DNA of 25,299 bases from NCBI GenBank assembly GCA_014380825.1, contig JACMJD010000274.1, positions 1-25,299 of the forward strand. Reading direction: 5' to 3'. Below the pieces are notes generated by a model. That model ran no database searches. It was not told the DNA's origin and was given only the letters and a program-made list of their open reading frames with translations. The number at the start of each line of letters is the position of its first letter. Position 1 is the stretch's first letter. The stretch is from Phycisphaerae bacterium (lineage in GTDB: Bacteria > Planctomycetota > Phycisphaerae > Tepidisphaerales > Tepidisphaeraceae). A program made the translations under genes and the position numbers. This document shows, in pieces, positions 13,917 to 23,221 of the stretch.

Positions 13917-15440
13917 TCACACGCCGTAATATTCGCTCGCCTTTTTGCTCAGATGTCTCAACAACGGCTCGGGCGATAGGTCGCTGCCAGTGACGTGTTT
14001 GACCAGCTGGCGCGGTGTGTAGGTCATGCCGTGGCGATGCACGTTTTTCCGGAGCCAATCCAACAGCGGCTTGAAATCGCCCTTCGCGAACATGGCGTCG
14101 AGGTCGCCGAGATCTTGTCGCGCCTTCTCGAAGAACTGGGCGCAGTACATGTTGCCCAACGCGTAGGTTGGGAAGTAACCCATCAGACCGCTGGACCAGT
14201 GCGTATCCTGGAGACAGCCTTTGGCATCATCCGGGGGTGTGATGCCGAAATCCTTTTTCATTCGCTCGTTCCACGCGGCCGGGACGTCGGCGGGCTTCAA
14301 ATCGCCGACTAGCATCTGCTGTTCCAAATCGAACCGCAGCATGATGTGCAGGTTGTAAGTCGCTTCGTCGGACTCGGTGCGGATCAGGCTCGGGCGGATG
14401 TCGTTCACGGCGAAGACGAAGTCTTCCTCCTTCACGTCCTTGAGACAATCGAACGCGGCTCGCGCCTTGGGCATCATGAACTTCCAGAACGATTTGCTTC
14501 GACCGACGAAGTTCTCCCACATGCGGCTCTGGCTTTCGTGAATGCCAAGCGAAACCGCCTTCCCGCGCGGCAGGCCCCAGTGTTTCTCGTCCAGGCCCTG
14601 GTCGTACAGACCGTGGCCGGATTCGTGCAGCACGCCGAAGAACGCACCAACCATGTCGTGCTCGTCGTATCGCGTGGTCATCCGCGTGTCGCCGCGACCC
14701 ATGCCGGTGCAGAAGGGATGGACGGAAACGTCGAGCCGACCTTTCTCAAAATCAAACCCGATCGCCGCGGCGGACTGCTTGCCGAACTCGTACTGCGCCG
14801 CCTGCGGAAAATGCCGACGTAGAATTTCCTTCGGCGCTTTCTTCCCGGATTCGGTCACGCGACGAATGATCTCGACGAGCTTGGGCCGAAACGCGTCGAA
14901 CACGCCTTTCACCTGAGAGGTGGTCGCGTGTGGTTCGTAGTCATCCAGCAGCGCGTCGTAGATGTGTTCCTTGTAGCCGTAACACTTGGCCTGCTGGCGC
15001 TTCAGATCAACCTGCTTGGCGAGCCACGGCTCGAAGGCTTTGAAGTCGGATTTCTTGCGGGCGTCGATCCACGCGGCCTCACCGAGTGAAGACGTGCGGG
15101 CCATTTCTTCGACCAATGCGCCCGGAAGTTTCGTGGCGCGATCGAAGGCGCGGCGAGTCTCGCGCACATTGACGGCCGCATCGGAACGCGGATCGCCTTT
15201 CATGACGTCGGTCGATTCGACCTTGGAAAGGAGCTCGCCGATCTTCGGCGAGGTGAAGTGTTCATGATGCAATCTCGCCAGATATGAGAGCTGCTCCGCC
15301 CGGCCTTCGGTGCAACCCGGCGGCATGTTCACGCGCTCGTCCCACCCGAGCACGGCCAGCGTCGATTCGAGCACCGCGATTTCCTGGAGCTGTTTGACGA
15401 GTTGTTCGTATGGAGCGTTCGATTGATTCGAGTTGGTCAT
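13917..15440 (-). CDS. M32-family metallocarboxypeptidase (Taq carboxypeptidase type)
   Basis: A 507-residue cytoplasmic zinc peptidase that trims C-terminal residues from peptides. All six M32 motifs are visible: HPF (241-243), DTRMT (251-255), the zinc-binding HESGH (272-276), HESQ in GIHESQSRM (third zinc ligand Glu300), IRTESD in LIRTESDEATY, and GCLQDTHW. The length is normal for the family (about 500). ATG 15440 follows a GGA-containing stretch; a TTG nine bases upstream is an alternative. It is divergent from the S1 gene, with 140 bases between the starts, and convergent with the small gene after nuoN. It has no signal peptide. Together with tricorn it suggests a peptide-recycling role in this neighbourhood, though that link is only positional. 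Confidence 0.95.
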   Translation of the reverse strand: MTNSNQSNAPYEQLVKQLQEIAVLESTLAVLGWDERVNMPPGCTEGRAEQLSYLARLHHEHFTSPKIGELLSKVESTDVMKGDPRSDAAVNVRETRRAFDRATKLPGALVEEMARTSSLGEAAWIDARKKSDFKAFEPWLAKQVDLKRQQAKCYGYKEHIYDALLDDYEPHATTSQVKGVFDAFRPKLVEIIRRVTESGKKAPKEILRRHFPQAAQYEFGKQSAAAIGFDFEKGRLDVSVHPFCTGMGRGDTRMTTRYDEHDMVGAFFGVLHESGHGLYDQGLDEKHWGLPRGKAVSLGIHESQSRMWENFVGRSKSFWKFMMPKARAAFDCLKDVKEEDFVFAVNDIRPSLIRTESDEATYNLHIMLRFDLEQQMLVGDLKPADVPAAWNERMKKDFGITPPDDAKGCLQDTHWSSGLMGYFPTYALGNMYCAQFFEKARQDLGDLDAMFAKGDFKPLLDWLRKNVHRHGMTYTPRQLVKHVTGSDLSPEPLLRHLSKKASEYYGV

Positions 15441-15580
15441 GGTTTCCAATTGGACTCCAGTTGGGTTTGATCATCAACCGGTATGCGCGCTGGTGAACCA
15501 AGTTTCACAGATACGCCAGAAGAGCAAATGCACGGGAAATTCGCTATGATTCGCGATTCGGTTGTACTTGGAGAATCTGG

Positions 15581-17071
15581 ATGAAAGACGAAGAGTTGAA
15601 AGCAAAGTTCCGTCCGGACGACGCCGCGCTCGATCGCGAGATTGAAGCAGCGCTTGGCGATGTTTCGCTGGACGATTTATACGAGAAATCCGCCGCTCAA
15701 AACGCGCCCGCGGTTCCGCAAGGCGGACCCGCGCAGCCGGGTGGGACCAAGGCGCCGAAGCGCGGCAAGGTCATTTCGATCGACGCGAAGAAAGACGAAG
15801 TCTTCGTCGACCTCGGCGGGAAGGCGCAGGGTGTGGCGCAGTTCAGCCAGTTCGAAACCGAACCCAAAGTCGGCGACGAAGTCGAATTCCACATCGAACG
15901 TTTCGATCCGCGCGAGGGTTTGCTGATCCTGACCAAGAAGGGCGCCGCGCAGACGAAGGTCTCGTGGGAGACGCTCGAGATCGGTCAGATCGTCGAAGGC
16001 GTTGTCACGGGCGTGAACAAGGGCGGCTTGGAATTGAGCGTCAAGAACATGCGCGCCTTCATGCCGGCGGGGCAGGTCGATCTGTATTTCCAGAAAGAGC
16101 TGGATGCGTTTCTGAATCAGAAGATGACGGTCGAAGTGATTCAGTTCGATGCGCACGCGAAGAACCTGATCGTGTCTCGTCGCAACGTGCTGGAGCGCGA
16201 GAAGGAAGACGCAAAGGCCAAAATGCTGGAGGAAATCGCCGAGGGTCAGATCAAGCGCGGCACGGTGCGCAGCGTGATGGACTACGGTGCGTTCGTCGAC
16301 CTCGGCGGGATGGACGGCCTGCTGCACGTCAGCGAAATGAGCCACCGCCGCGGCGTGAAGCCGAGCGAATTCGTGAAGGTCGGCGACATTGTCGACGTGA
16401 AGATCGTCAAGTTCGACCGCGAAACCGGCAAGCTCGGATTAAGTCTGAAGCAGATGATGTCCGATCCGTGGGTGGGCGTGGAAAACAAGTATTCGGTCGG
16501 CACGCCGCTGACCGGACGCGTGAGCAAGGTCGAAAACTTCGGCGCGTTCATCGAAGTGGAAGAGGGCGTCGAAGGGTTGCTGCCGATCAGCGAGATGAGC
16601 TACACGCGCATCAAGCATCCGAGCGACATCGTCAAGGAGGGCGACACGATCCGGCTGGTCGTGATCAACCTCGATCCGCTGAATAAGAAGATTAGCTTCA
16701 GCCTGAAACAAGCCGGCCCCGATCCGTGGAAGACGGTTGGCGAGCGCTACGCGACCGACATGGTCGTCACCGGCCACGTCACGCGCATCGTCGATTTCGG
16801 CGCGTTCGTCGAACTGGAGCCGGGATTGGAAGGACTCGTTCACATTTCCGAGCTCGCCGATCACCGCGTGAAATCAGTGGGCGAAATCGTGAAGCCGGGC
16901 GACGAAGTGAAAGTGCGCGTGATCGAAGTAGACGAGAAGACGCGACGGGTTTCATTGTCGATTAAGCGCGCGAATGACGTCGTGTCGACCACGACTGATT
17001 CCACCGCGCCCGCAGCGCCGAAGAAAAAGCGCAAGACCGAGCTCAAGGGTGGACTTGACTGGAACTGGTGA
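15581..17071 (+). CDS. Ribosomal protein S1-like RNA-binding protein, five S1 domains
   Basis: A 496-residue protein with a charged N-terminal segment (1-58) and five OB-fold S1 domains at about 61-120, 133-201, 224-291, 307-376 and 394-463. Domains 3 to 5 carry the standard [26 protein letters not shown] cores and [24 protein letters not shown]. Domain 1 is the most divergent. The C-terminus is a basic stretch (KKKRK) and GGLDWNW. S1 binds mRNA and helps ribosomes load on messages with weak Shine-Dalgarno sites, which fits the many weak sites in this window. E. coli S1 has six domains, so this is either the organism's S1 or a paralogue. The start has GGAG eight bases ahead of ATG 15581. A TATGAT at 15545-15550 might be the -10 element, but no -35 matches. 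Confidence 0.88.
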   Translation: MKDEELKAKFRPDDAALDREIEAALGDVSLDDLYEKSAAQNAPAVPQGGPAQPGGTKAPKRGKVISIDAKKDEVFVDLGGKAQGVAQFSQFETEPKVGDEVEFHIERFDPREGLLILTKKGAAQTKVSWETLEIGQIVEGVVTGVNKGGLELSVKNMRAFMPAGQVDLYFQKELDAFLNQKMTVEVIQFDAHAKNLIVSRRNVLEREKEDAKAKMLEEIAEGQIKRGTVRSVMDYGAFVDLGGMDGLLHVSEMSHRRGVKPSEFVKVGDIVDVKIVKFDRETGKLGLSLKQMMSDPWVGVENKYSVGTPLTGRVSKVENFGAFIEVEEGVEGLLPISEMSYTRIKHPSDIVKEGDTIRLVVINLDPLNKKISFSLKQAGPDPWKTVGERYATDMVVTGHVTRIVDFGAFVELEPGLEGLVHISELADHRVKSVGEIVKPGDEVKVRVIEVDEKTRRVSLSIKRANDVVSTTTDSTAPAAPKKKRKTELKGGLDWNW

Positions 17072-17086
17072 AGCGGCGCCGATCTG

Positions 17087-17155
17087 CCGGCGTGCAAGCT
17101 TCAGCCTGCATGTCTTCGTCGCGCGCTCACATGCAGGCTGAAGACTGCACGCCGG
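17087..17155. repeat. Inverted repeat, family H, between convergent S1 and tricorn genes
   Basis: Arms 17087-17113 (CCGGCGTGCAAGCTTCAGCC, then TGCATGT) and 17129-17155 match as inverted copies at 25 of 27 positions, with a 15-base spacer. They occupy almost the whole 92-base gap between the two stop codons. A 27-bp hairpin there could end transcription from both sides, although there is no T-run. The sequence is unrelated to families A to G. Confidence 0.93.
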
Positions 17156-17163
17156 TCCAGAGT

Positions 17164-20100
17164 TCAACCCTTCTTTGCAGTCGCGGGCCACGCGCGACTT
17201 GGCCTTGGTCCGAACTCGGGTTTGCCTTTGTGCGACTCGACGATCTTCATCAGCTCTTCGACGCCGCGCGAGAGCTGCGGATCTTTTCCCGCGACGTGAT
17301 CCTGCGGCGGGATTTCCACTTCGATGTCCGGATCGACGCCGTAGTTTTCAACCTTCCAGCCGACGTCGCGGAACCAGAAGCTGAACTCGGGCTGCGTTGT
17401 CACGCCGCCGTCCACGAGCGTGTGGCGTGGCCAGATTCCGATCACGCCGCCCCACGTGCGCTTGCCGATCAGCGGGCCCAGCTTCATCGCCTTGAAGTTC
17501 TGGCTGAAGATGTCGCCGTCGCTGCCGGCGAACTCGTTGGTCAGCGCGACCATCGGCCCCGCCGGTGAATCTTCCGGCCACGGCTGCACGCCGAACCAGC
17601 GCGACTGCACGTACGCGAGCCGTCGCCGCGCCAGCTTTTCCAGCAGCAGCGCGCTGACGTGTCCGCCGCCGTTGAAGCGCACGTCGATCAGCAGGCCGTC
17701 TCGATCCACTTCTGCGAGGTACCCGCGATGAAACTCCGCGAAACCAATCGGCCCCATGTTCGGCACGTGAACGTACCCGCATCGGCCGTCGGTTTTTTCG
17801 TGAACCCACGCGCGGTTCTTGTCCACCCATTCGCGATATCGCATCGGCTGCTCGTTGCGAATCGTGCGGACCGTCACCACGCGCGGCGATTTACCATTCG
17901 CGTCGGCGACCGTCAGTGCCGCTTCAAGACCGGCCTGATTCACCAGCGCCTGCGCCGGGGAAAGCTTCGCGGTCAGTCGTCGCCCGTTGATCGCCAGGAT
18001 CGTGTCGCCCTCGCGCGCAGTCACGCCCGGCCGTCGCAACGGCGGGCCGTTCTCCTCGTCCCACGTGTCGCCGCTGCCAATGCGCGCGATCGTCCACGCG
18101 TTCGCGTTCCATCTGAAAGTCGCGCCGAGCGAACCGACGTCGTACGTCGGCTCCGTGCGGAAATCGCCGCCCATTGCATACGCGTGGCTGCTTCCAAGTT
18201 CACCTTGCATTTCCCAGAGCAAATCGTGGAACTCGTTTCGCGTCGAGACACGATCGAGCAGCGGTGCGTAGCGGTTATAAACTCCTTGCCAGTCAACGTC
18301 GGCCATGTCTTCGACCCAGAACTGTTCGCGCTGGAGCCGCCACGCTTCGCCGTACATCTGTCGCCATTCTCGGGTGGGTTCGACGGCGATGCGCACGCGT
18401 TTCAGATCGATCCAGCCGCTCTTGCGGCCGGGCGGTTCCTTCGCGGCGGCGTCGTCGCTCTTCTCGCCCGCCTTCATCGTGCGCAGACGATTTCCCGCGC
18501 GATAGACGAGCGTCTTGTGGTCCGCGCTGACGAGAAAATCGGAGATGCCGGTGACGACCGGCTCAACCTTGCCGGTTGCGAACTCGAACATCTCCAGCGT
18601 CGCCTTCGCGGGCGGTTCGCCGCCGGGCATCCAGGTTTTCTTCAGCGCGCCTTCGACCGGCACGCTGGTGAACAGAACCTTTCCAGGAATGCCGTCGATC
18701 TGCTGATAAATTCCTTCGGGCACCGGGAACGCGAGGATGCGATCGTGAATCCCGTCCGTGTCGATGCTGAACGCGGGCGTCTCCTCCTTCTTTTCGTCCT
18801 TCGGCTTCTCCTCCGCCGCCTTCGGTTCGATCAGGAACGGCGACGGAATATCTTTCCGCAGCGTCACCAGATATGGCCGCATGCCTTTCGGGAAACCGAG
18901 TTCGAAATGCATGCCGTCGTACACCGGATCGAATTCTCGGCGCGAAAGGAAGTAGAGATATCTCCCATCCGGATCGAACGCCGGGCCGATGTCTTGCAGC
19001 ACGGGTTTCGTGACGTCGAATCGCGCGCCGTCTTCAACTCGATAAAGCCGGATGATCGATGTATGCGGCGTCGGCGCCCATGCGTAGGCGATCCATTTTC
19101 CATCGGGCGAGAAATCGAATCCGAAGATGAACGAGTGCTCGCTGCGGTCGACGACCTTCGTTTGCTGCGATTTCAGATCGACCAGCACAATTTCGTTCTT
19201 CACGTTCGACAGCAACACTTGATCCGCGTTCGGCGACGGCAGAATGCCGACGATTCGCCCGACGTCGATCTCGAGTTTCTGCGAAGGCTCGAGCCCTTCG
19301 ACGTTGTGTACGCTGAGCGATTCGCGACCTTCCGAATCATTCACGGCGACGATGCGCTGGCCATCGTGCAACCACGCCGCCAGTCGATATCGGCCGAGAT
19401 TCGGCTCACCCAGTTGCTGCACCGGCCCGTCGAAGTTTCCCAGGGTGGCAACCTTACCGCGCGTGTTCAGCGCGACCAGATGCCCCTTTGGATGCGGGCT
19501 GTACGATTCCAGATACTTCGCGGCGTCGATGAACTTGCGGTTTCGCTGCGTGCGCGGGCTGTGATAGCGGATATCCACGCGCGACGACTTGCCGCTTTCC
19601 GTATCGAAGACAAACACGTCCGCGCCGGCGTGGTAGACGATTCGCTCGCCGTCGGAGCTGGCGTTGCGGACGTAGAAGTCCTGGTGATTTGTATGCCGTG
19701 TAATCTCGGCGCCGGCGAGCGTGCACGAATAGAGATTGCCGACGCCTTCGTGGTCCGAGATGAAGAAAATCCGCCGGCCGACCCACAGCGGGCGGGATGG
19801 ATTTCCTTCGAGCTTTACGAGTCGTTTCCACGCGCCGGAATTCGTCGCGTCGATCCAGAGATCGCCCGCGGTGCCGCCGCGGTAGCGTTTCCAGTACGCG
19901 GCATCGACGCTGGGTCGTGAGATGACGCACTCGCCCGCGGGTCCAAAGCTGGCGAAGTTCGCCGGGCCGGTGGGAAGCAGTTTCGGTTGCTCTCCATCTG
20001 CTGGTTCCGGCGAGATCGAATACAGCGCGAGCATCTTCATGAACGGCTGGCCGTAGTCGGTGGCGCAGACGATGCGATTGTCATGTGTCCATCCGACGAC

Positions 20101-20379
20101 GTTGCAGAACGTGGCGCCGAAGAACGTCAGCCGTCGCGGTTGTCCACACTCGGCCGGCATCACGTAAACCTCCAGCGGGCCTTCTTCTTTGCCGCTGAAT
20201 GCGAGCCATTTGCCATCGAGCGAATAGGCGGGAGTTGTTGTCGACCCAAGACCGCTGGTGAGGCGCCGCGCTTCACCGCCGGAGGCGCTGACTTGCCACA
20301 AATCGTCTTCGCTGACGAACGCGATGTTGTCGGCGTGGATTGTGGGGAAGCGGAAGTAACCAGCATGTTTCGGGTCCAT
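17164..20379 (-). CDS. Tricorn protease homologue (S41-type serine peptidase)
   Basis: A 1071-residue cytosolic peptidase. Tricorn degrades the oligopeptides released by large proteases. The N-terminal 650 or so residues are beta-propeller repeats (SPDGKWIAYAW, SLDGKWLAFSG, TLVYRAGNRLR). Then come a C1 domain, a PDZ-like segment (around RPGVTAREGDTILAINGR) and the C2 catalytic core. Active-site residues by motif are Ser730-Ser731-His732 (LGSSHAY), nucleophile Ser953 (NEFAGSDGD) and Glu1011 (KVENYGVDPD); their spacing is close to that of the Thermoplasma enzyme (745-746, 965, 1023). The length also matches the family. ATG 20379 is preceded by GGAG at an 8-base spacing; the open frame to 20490 is not supported. 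There is no signal peptide. The 5' gap of 135 bases to the PEP-CTERM gene holds only a weak stem. Confidence 0.93.
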   Translation of the reverse strand: MDPKHAGYFRFPTIHADNIAFVSEDDLWQVSASGGEARRLTSGLGSTTTPAYSLDGKWLAFSGKEEGPLEVYVMPAECGQPRRLTFFGATFCNVVGWTHDNRIVCATDYGQPFMKMLALYSISPEPADGEQPKLLPTGPANFASFGPAGECVISRPSVDAAYWKRYRGGTAGDLWIDATNSGAWKRLVKLEGNPSRPLWVGRRIFFISDHEGVGNLYSCTLAGAEITRHTNHQDFYVRNASSDGERIVYHAGADVFVFDTESGKSSRVDIRYHSPRTQRNRKFIDAAKYLESYSPHPKGHLVALNTRGKVATLGNFDGPVQQLGEPNLGRYRLAAWLHDGQRIVAVNDSEGRESLSVHNVEGLEPSQKLEIDVGRIVGILPSPNADQVLLSNVKNEIVLVDLKSQQTKVVDRSEHSFIFGFDFSPDGKWIAYAWAPTPHTSIIRLYRVEDGARFDVTKPVLQDIGPAFDPDGRYLYFLSRREFDPVYDGMHFELGFPKGMRPYLVTLRKDIPSPFLIEPKAAEEKPKDEKKEETPAFSIDTDGIHDRILAFPVPEGIYQQIDGIPGKVLFTSVPVEGALKKTWMPGGEPPAKATLEMFEFATGKVEPVVTGISDFLVSADHKTLVYRAGNRLRTMKAGEKSDDAAAKEPPGRKSGWIDLKRVRIAVEPTREWRQMYGEAWRLQREQFWVEDMADVDWQGVYNRYAPLLDRVSTRNEFHDLLWEMQGELGSSHAYAMGGDFRTEPTYDVGSLGATFRWNANAWTIARIGSGDTWDEENGPPLRRPGVTAREGDTILAINGRRLTAKLSPAQALVNQAGLEAALTVADANGKSPRVVTVRTIRNEQPMRYREWVDKNRAWVHEKTDGRCGYVHVPNMGPIGFAEFHRGYLAEVDRDGLLIDVRFNGGGHVSALLLEKLARRRLAYVQSRWFGVQPWPEDSPAGPMVALTNEFAGSDGDIFSQNFKAMKLGPLIGKRTWGGVIGIWPRHTLVDGGVTTQPEFSFWFRDVGWKVENYGVDPDIEVEIPPQDHVAGKDPQLSRGVEELMKIVESHKGKPEFGPRPSRAWPATAKKG

Positions 20380-20514
20380 GTGCGCGGCTCCAGGATGAAC
20401 GTCCGAAGGAGTTACTCGTGAAGGCGCATTATGTTTCAGGAGAGAGGTGTGTGGAAGCGCGCGAACAGGAGCTTGCACGCTAAGCGGCAAGCCCGCGAAT
20501 CAGGTTCGCACAGG

Positions 20515-23022
20515 TTAGCGTCGACGTTTGCGCGGGATGACGAGCGCGCTGGTCAGCAGCGCGATCGCTGCGGTGCTGGGTTCCGGCACCGCATTCAAAA
20601 AGCTGGTTGCGTACGCGTAGCCGAACTGCGCGAAATGTACTTCGACCAGTTGCAGCGCGGGCGTGTCCATGCCTGCATCGCTGCGATCTCCGCCGTCGAG
20701 ATAGGACATCGCGCGACGCAGCGTGCCGGACTGCGTGTTGAAGGCCATGTCAATCAGGCTGTAGTCGTCGAAGTCAACGATGTTGTTGTAGTCGACGTCG
20801 CCATTGAACCAGCCAGTGCGATTGTTGTTGAAGCCGGCATCAACCCGCGCGTAGTCGTCGAAATCGACGAGGCCGTTGAAGTCGGTGTCGCCGTAGTACG
20901 TGTATTTCACGAGTACGTTGCCGCTGGTGACGGGGAAGGAGTTAAACGTGCTGGTGCCGGTGGTCAGATAGTCCGCCCCCGTCAGCGTTCCCAGAGTCTT
21001 GTTCTTCGGAAGCGAATTTCGCGCAGCCGAGCTGGTCAAACCGGGACGATCCCACGCTCCGCTGTGTCGTGCGAAGGCAATCGCGTCCTTAACGGCGGCG
21101 TACGTTCCGTTCTCGATCAGCAGGTCGTTGTCGTTGAGGTCGAGCGTCGCGGTCGGCGACGCACCGCCGGCGATCGAAAGTGCGGTCACGCGGCTCGCGC
21201 CCGCGTTCGTTCCGTTCGTCGCAACCGCCAGCGTGCCGGCATTCAGCGCCAGCGTGCCGGCCCGCACGTTGTTCATCAACACGGCGCCGGCGCCAATCTT
21301 GGTCAGCGCGACGCTGCCGCCGTTCACGTTGCCGGAGATCGTCAGCGTGCTGCTCGACGGTGCGACGTTGATTGTCGTGTTGCTCGCCAGCACCATCGGG
21401 GCCGAGATCGTGTGACTGCCGGAGATCACCTCAATCGCGCCAACACCGGTCGACTGCGCCGAGATCGTGATCGTTCCGGGGCCGGCGATCGTGTATCGAT
21501 TCGCGTTGTCGAACTTCATGCTGCCGACGGTGACTCCGTCGGGCTCAACCGTAATCGTCGACGGCGTCGTGATGCTCGACAGGAAGTTCGCGGGAACATC
21601 CGGATTGTTCGGCGAGCCCAGCGCCCACTTCGTATCGTCGCCCCACGTGCCGCCGCCCGGGGCAGTCCACTGTTGTGTGATGATAGGACCGATGCCGAGG
21701 AAGGGGTTGCCGGTTCCGCCGTTGAGGATCAGGTCGCGGTCGGTGAAGAGGTTCATTCCCAGCACGCCGGGAATGAAACCCACGCCGTCGCGCGGGTCGG
21801 GAATGTCGAGCACGAGCACGGGCACGTGCGTCCACGCAATCGGCCCGCCGTTGGTGGTGATGCTCAGATTGTTCATGTAGAAGCCGGGCACCTCGGTCGT
21901 CGTTCCGCCGACGCCAGAGACGGTTACGAAGAAATCCGGCGTGCTGGGGTTCGGGCCACCGCTGAAGAATCCAACCGATGCGGCGGTGTCCTGGCTGACG
22001 ACGGTGACTTCCGCGCCGGTATCGAACAGAAATCCCTGGTTGTTCGCGCTGCCGCCGCTGTGGTTCGCGTTCACGCTCGCGATGAGCGACGCCCAGAACG
22101 TTGGCGTGGCTGGGTTGTCGGCGACGTTGTTGATGTTCTCGAGACTGGGAAAGAAAACCGGATCCGGCGACACGCCATTGACCGATTCCACGCCCAGCGT
22201 AAGCCGCGAATAACCGGCGGGCAGCGCGGTGTCCTTGGCTTGAAGCGTCACGCTGGGCCCGCGATACGTCCTGGAGCCGACGGTGAGATGGCGCGTCTGG
22301 CTGTTGCGGATGACGGTCTGATACTGGGCCGCCATCGGCGAGCCGATGATGTTCGGCAGCACGCTGTCCGCCTCCTGGGCGCTGAGGATCGCGGCGTTCC
22401 ATTGACCCTTGAGCGAACCGGGCGCTACGCTGATCGTGCTGCCGACCGCACTGGCATTTCCCAGCGAGGCAATATAGACGCCCAGTCCGTCGCTCACGTC
22501 GGCTATCTCCGTTCCGCTGACGCCGCCAATCACGGCTTCGCTGCTGCCCATTCGGTTGGCGCCTTCGATATCGAAGCCCTGCGCGTCGGCGAGCGTGATG
22601 TAGTGCGCCTGCGAGCCCGTGTCGAAAATCCCGACCGAATATCGCGGCGGCGCAAATCGCGGCAGCGTGTTCCCGCCCGGTGACGAGCCGATCTTCGTGG
22701 TGAAATTGAAGTCGTCCGGATCCTGCTGATCGGTCAGGCCAAGCACGACGTTCGGCTGGAAGCCGTTGATCGGCGGGGCGTTGAGGGGCAGCATTGTAAA
22801 CGTGCGCGAAGATGGATCGTTCGCAGCAGCGGCGGCCGCCGGGTTCAGGGTGACGTGGCCGCCGCGCCAGAGTGAGCTCAAGCCGCTCAGGCGGATCGTG
22901 GGCGACGCCTTCGCCGGCGCGGGGCCGGCCGCCGCCAACGCAAGCGACGATGACAATGCGGTTGCGACCGGCAGGGCTGCAAGCAGGAGGGCGAGCGAAC
23001 GTCGTGATGAACCAAGGGGCAT
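20515..23022 (-). CDS. Exported PEP-CTERM protein with a two-DTG aspartic-protease-like region
   Basis: An 835-residue protein in five parts. (1) Signal peptide 1-32. (2) Residues about 70-450 hold two Asp-Thr-Gly motifs, GIFDTGSQAHYITL (Asp134) and GFLFDTGAEVTVVS (Asp334). Each is followed roughly 90 residues later by a hydrophobic-hydrophobic-Gly motif (PNIIG, 223-227; GVLG, 419-422). This is the layout of a bilobed pepsin or a fused retropepsin dimer. (3) About 455-640 is beta-rich and Thr/Gly/Asn-rich, resembling autotransporter-associated strand repeats (GGGTWGDDTKWALGSP). (4) Two dockerin-like calcium loops, GDTDFNGLVDFDDY (711) and GDVDYNNIVDFDDY (741). (5) A PEP-CTERM tail, VPEPST (812), hydrophobic helix and RKRRR, the signal for exosortase sorting. 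The start has GGAG eight bases upstream. No exosortase gene is in the window. Protease activity is inferred from motifs only. Confidence 0.85.
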   Translation of the reverse strand: MPLGSSRRSLALLLAALPVATALSSSLALAAAGPAPAKASPTIRLSGLSSLWRGGHVTLNPAAAAAANDPSSRTFTMLPLNAPPINGFQPNVVLGLTDQQDPDDFNFTTKIGSSPGGNTLPRFAPPRYSVGIFDTGSQAHYITLADAQGFDIEGANRMGSSEAVIGGVSGTEIADVSDGLGVYIASLGNASAVGSTISVAPGSLKGQWNAAILSAQEADSVLPNIIGSPMAAQYQTVIRNSQTRHLTVGSRTYRGPSVTLQAKDTALPAGYSRLTLGVESVNGVSPDPVFFPSLENINNVADNPATPTFWASLIASVNANHSGGSANNQGFLFDTGAEVTVVSQDTAASVGFFSGGPNPSTPDFFVTVSGVGGTTTEVPGFYMNNLSITTNGGPIAWTHVPVLVLDIPDPRDGVGFIPGVLGMNLFTDRDLILNGGTGNPFLGIGPIITQQWTAPGGGTWGDDTKWALGSPNNPDVPANFLSSITTPSTITVEPDGVTVGSMKFDNANRYTIAGPGTITISAQSTGVGAIEVISGSHTISAPMVLASNTTINVAPSSSTLTISGNVNGGSVALTKIGAGAVLMNNVRAGTLALNAGTLAVATNGTNAGASRVTALSIAGGASPTATLDLNDNDLLIENGTYAAVKDAIAFARHSGAWDRPGLTSSAARNSLPKNKTLGTLTGADYLTTGTSTFNSFPVTSGNVLVKYTYYGDTDFNGLVDFDDYARVDAGFNNNRTGWFNGDVDYNNIVDFDDYSLIDMAFNTQSGTLRRAMSYLDGGDRSDAGMDTPALQLVEVHFAQFGYAYATSFLNAVPEPSTAAIALLTSALVIPRKRRR

Positions 23023-23221
23023 AACAAATCTCCGTCAGCGCACGGGATCAGGCGGACATTACGGGGCAACTGGATTCTATCCTGACCGGGCGTGGCGCGG
23101 GGTAGCAATCACTGCAATGTTTACGTCAATCTGCGCGTTTGGTGCACGCCAGCCGGACAATTCAGGCAGAATGCGACGGCTACGCGTGAGGGCGATCACC
23201 GTGGCCGATCGCCACGAACGA
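23023..23221. other. Intergenic gap upstream of the PEP-CTERM gene
   Basis: This 199-base gap holds the GGAG ribosome-binding site of the PEP-CTERM gene. A TAGAAT on the minus strand (23074-23079) matches a -10 element but has no good -35. A 7-bp stem GGCGATC/GATCGCC (about 23190-23212) follows the small exported protein gene and has no T-run. No gene was recognised. Confidence 0.4.

Noticed and set aside
17659..19920. A 753-codon open frame antisense to the tricorn gene
   Set aside because: It mirrors the codon pattern of the real gene in GC-rich DNA, has an Arg/Val/Ala-rich low-complexity product and no recognisable motif, while the minus strand encodes a full tricorn protease.
20431..22683. 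A 750-codon open frame antisense to the PEP-CTERM gene
   Set aside because: The product is Arg/Ala/Val-rich with no family features, and the minus-strand gene has a signal peptide, ribosome-binding site and C-terminal sorting signal.
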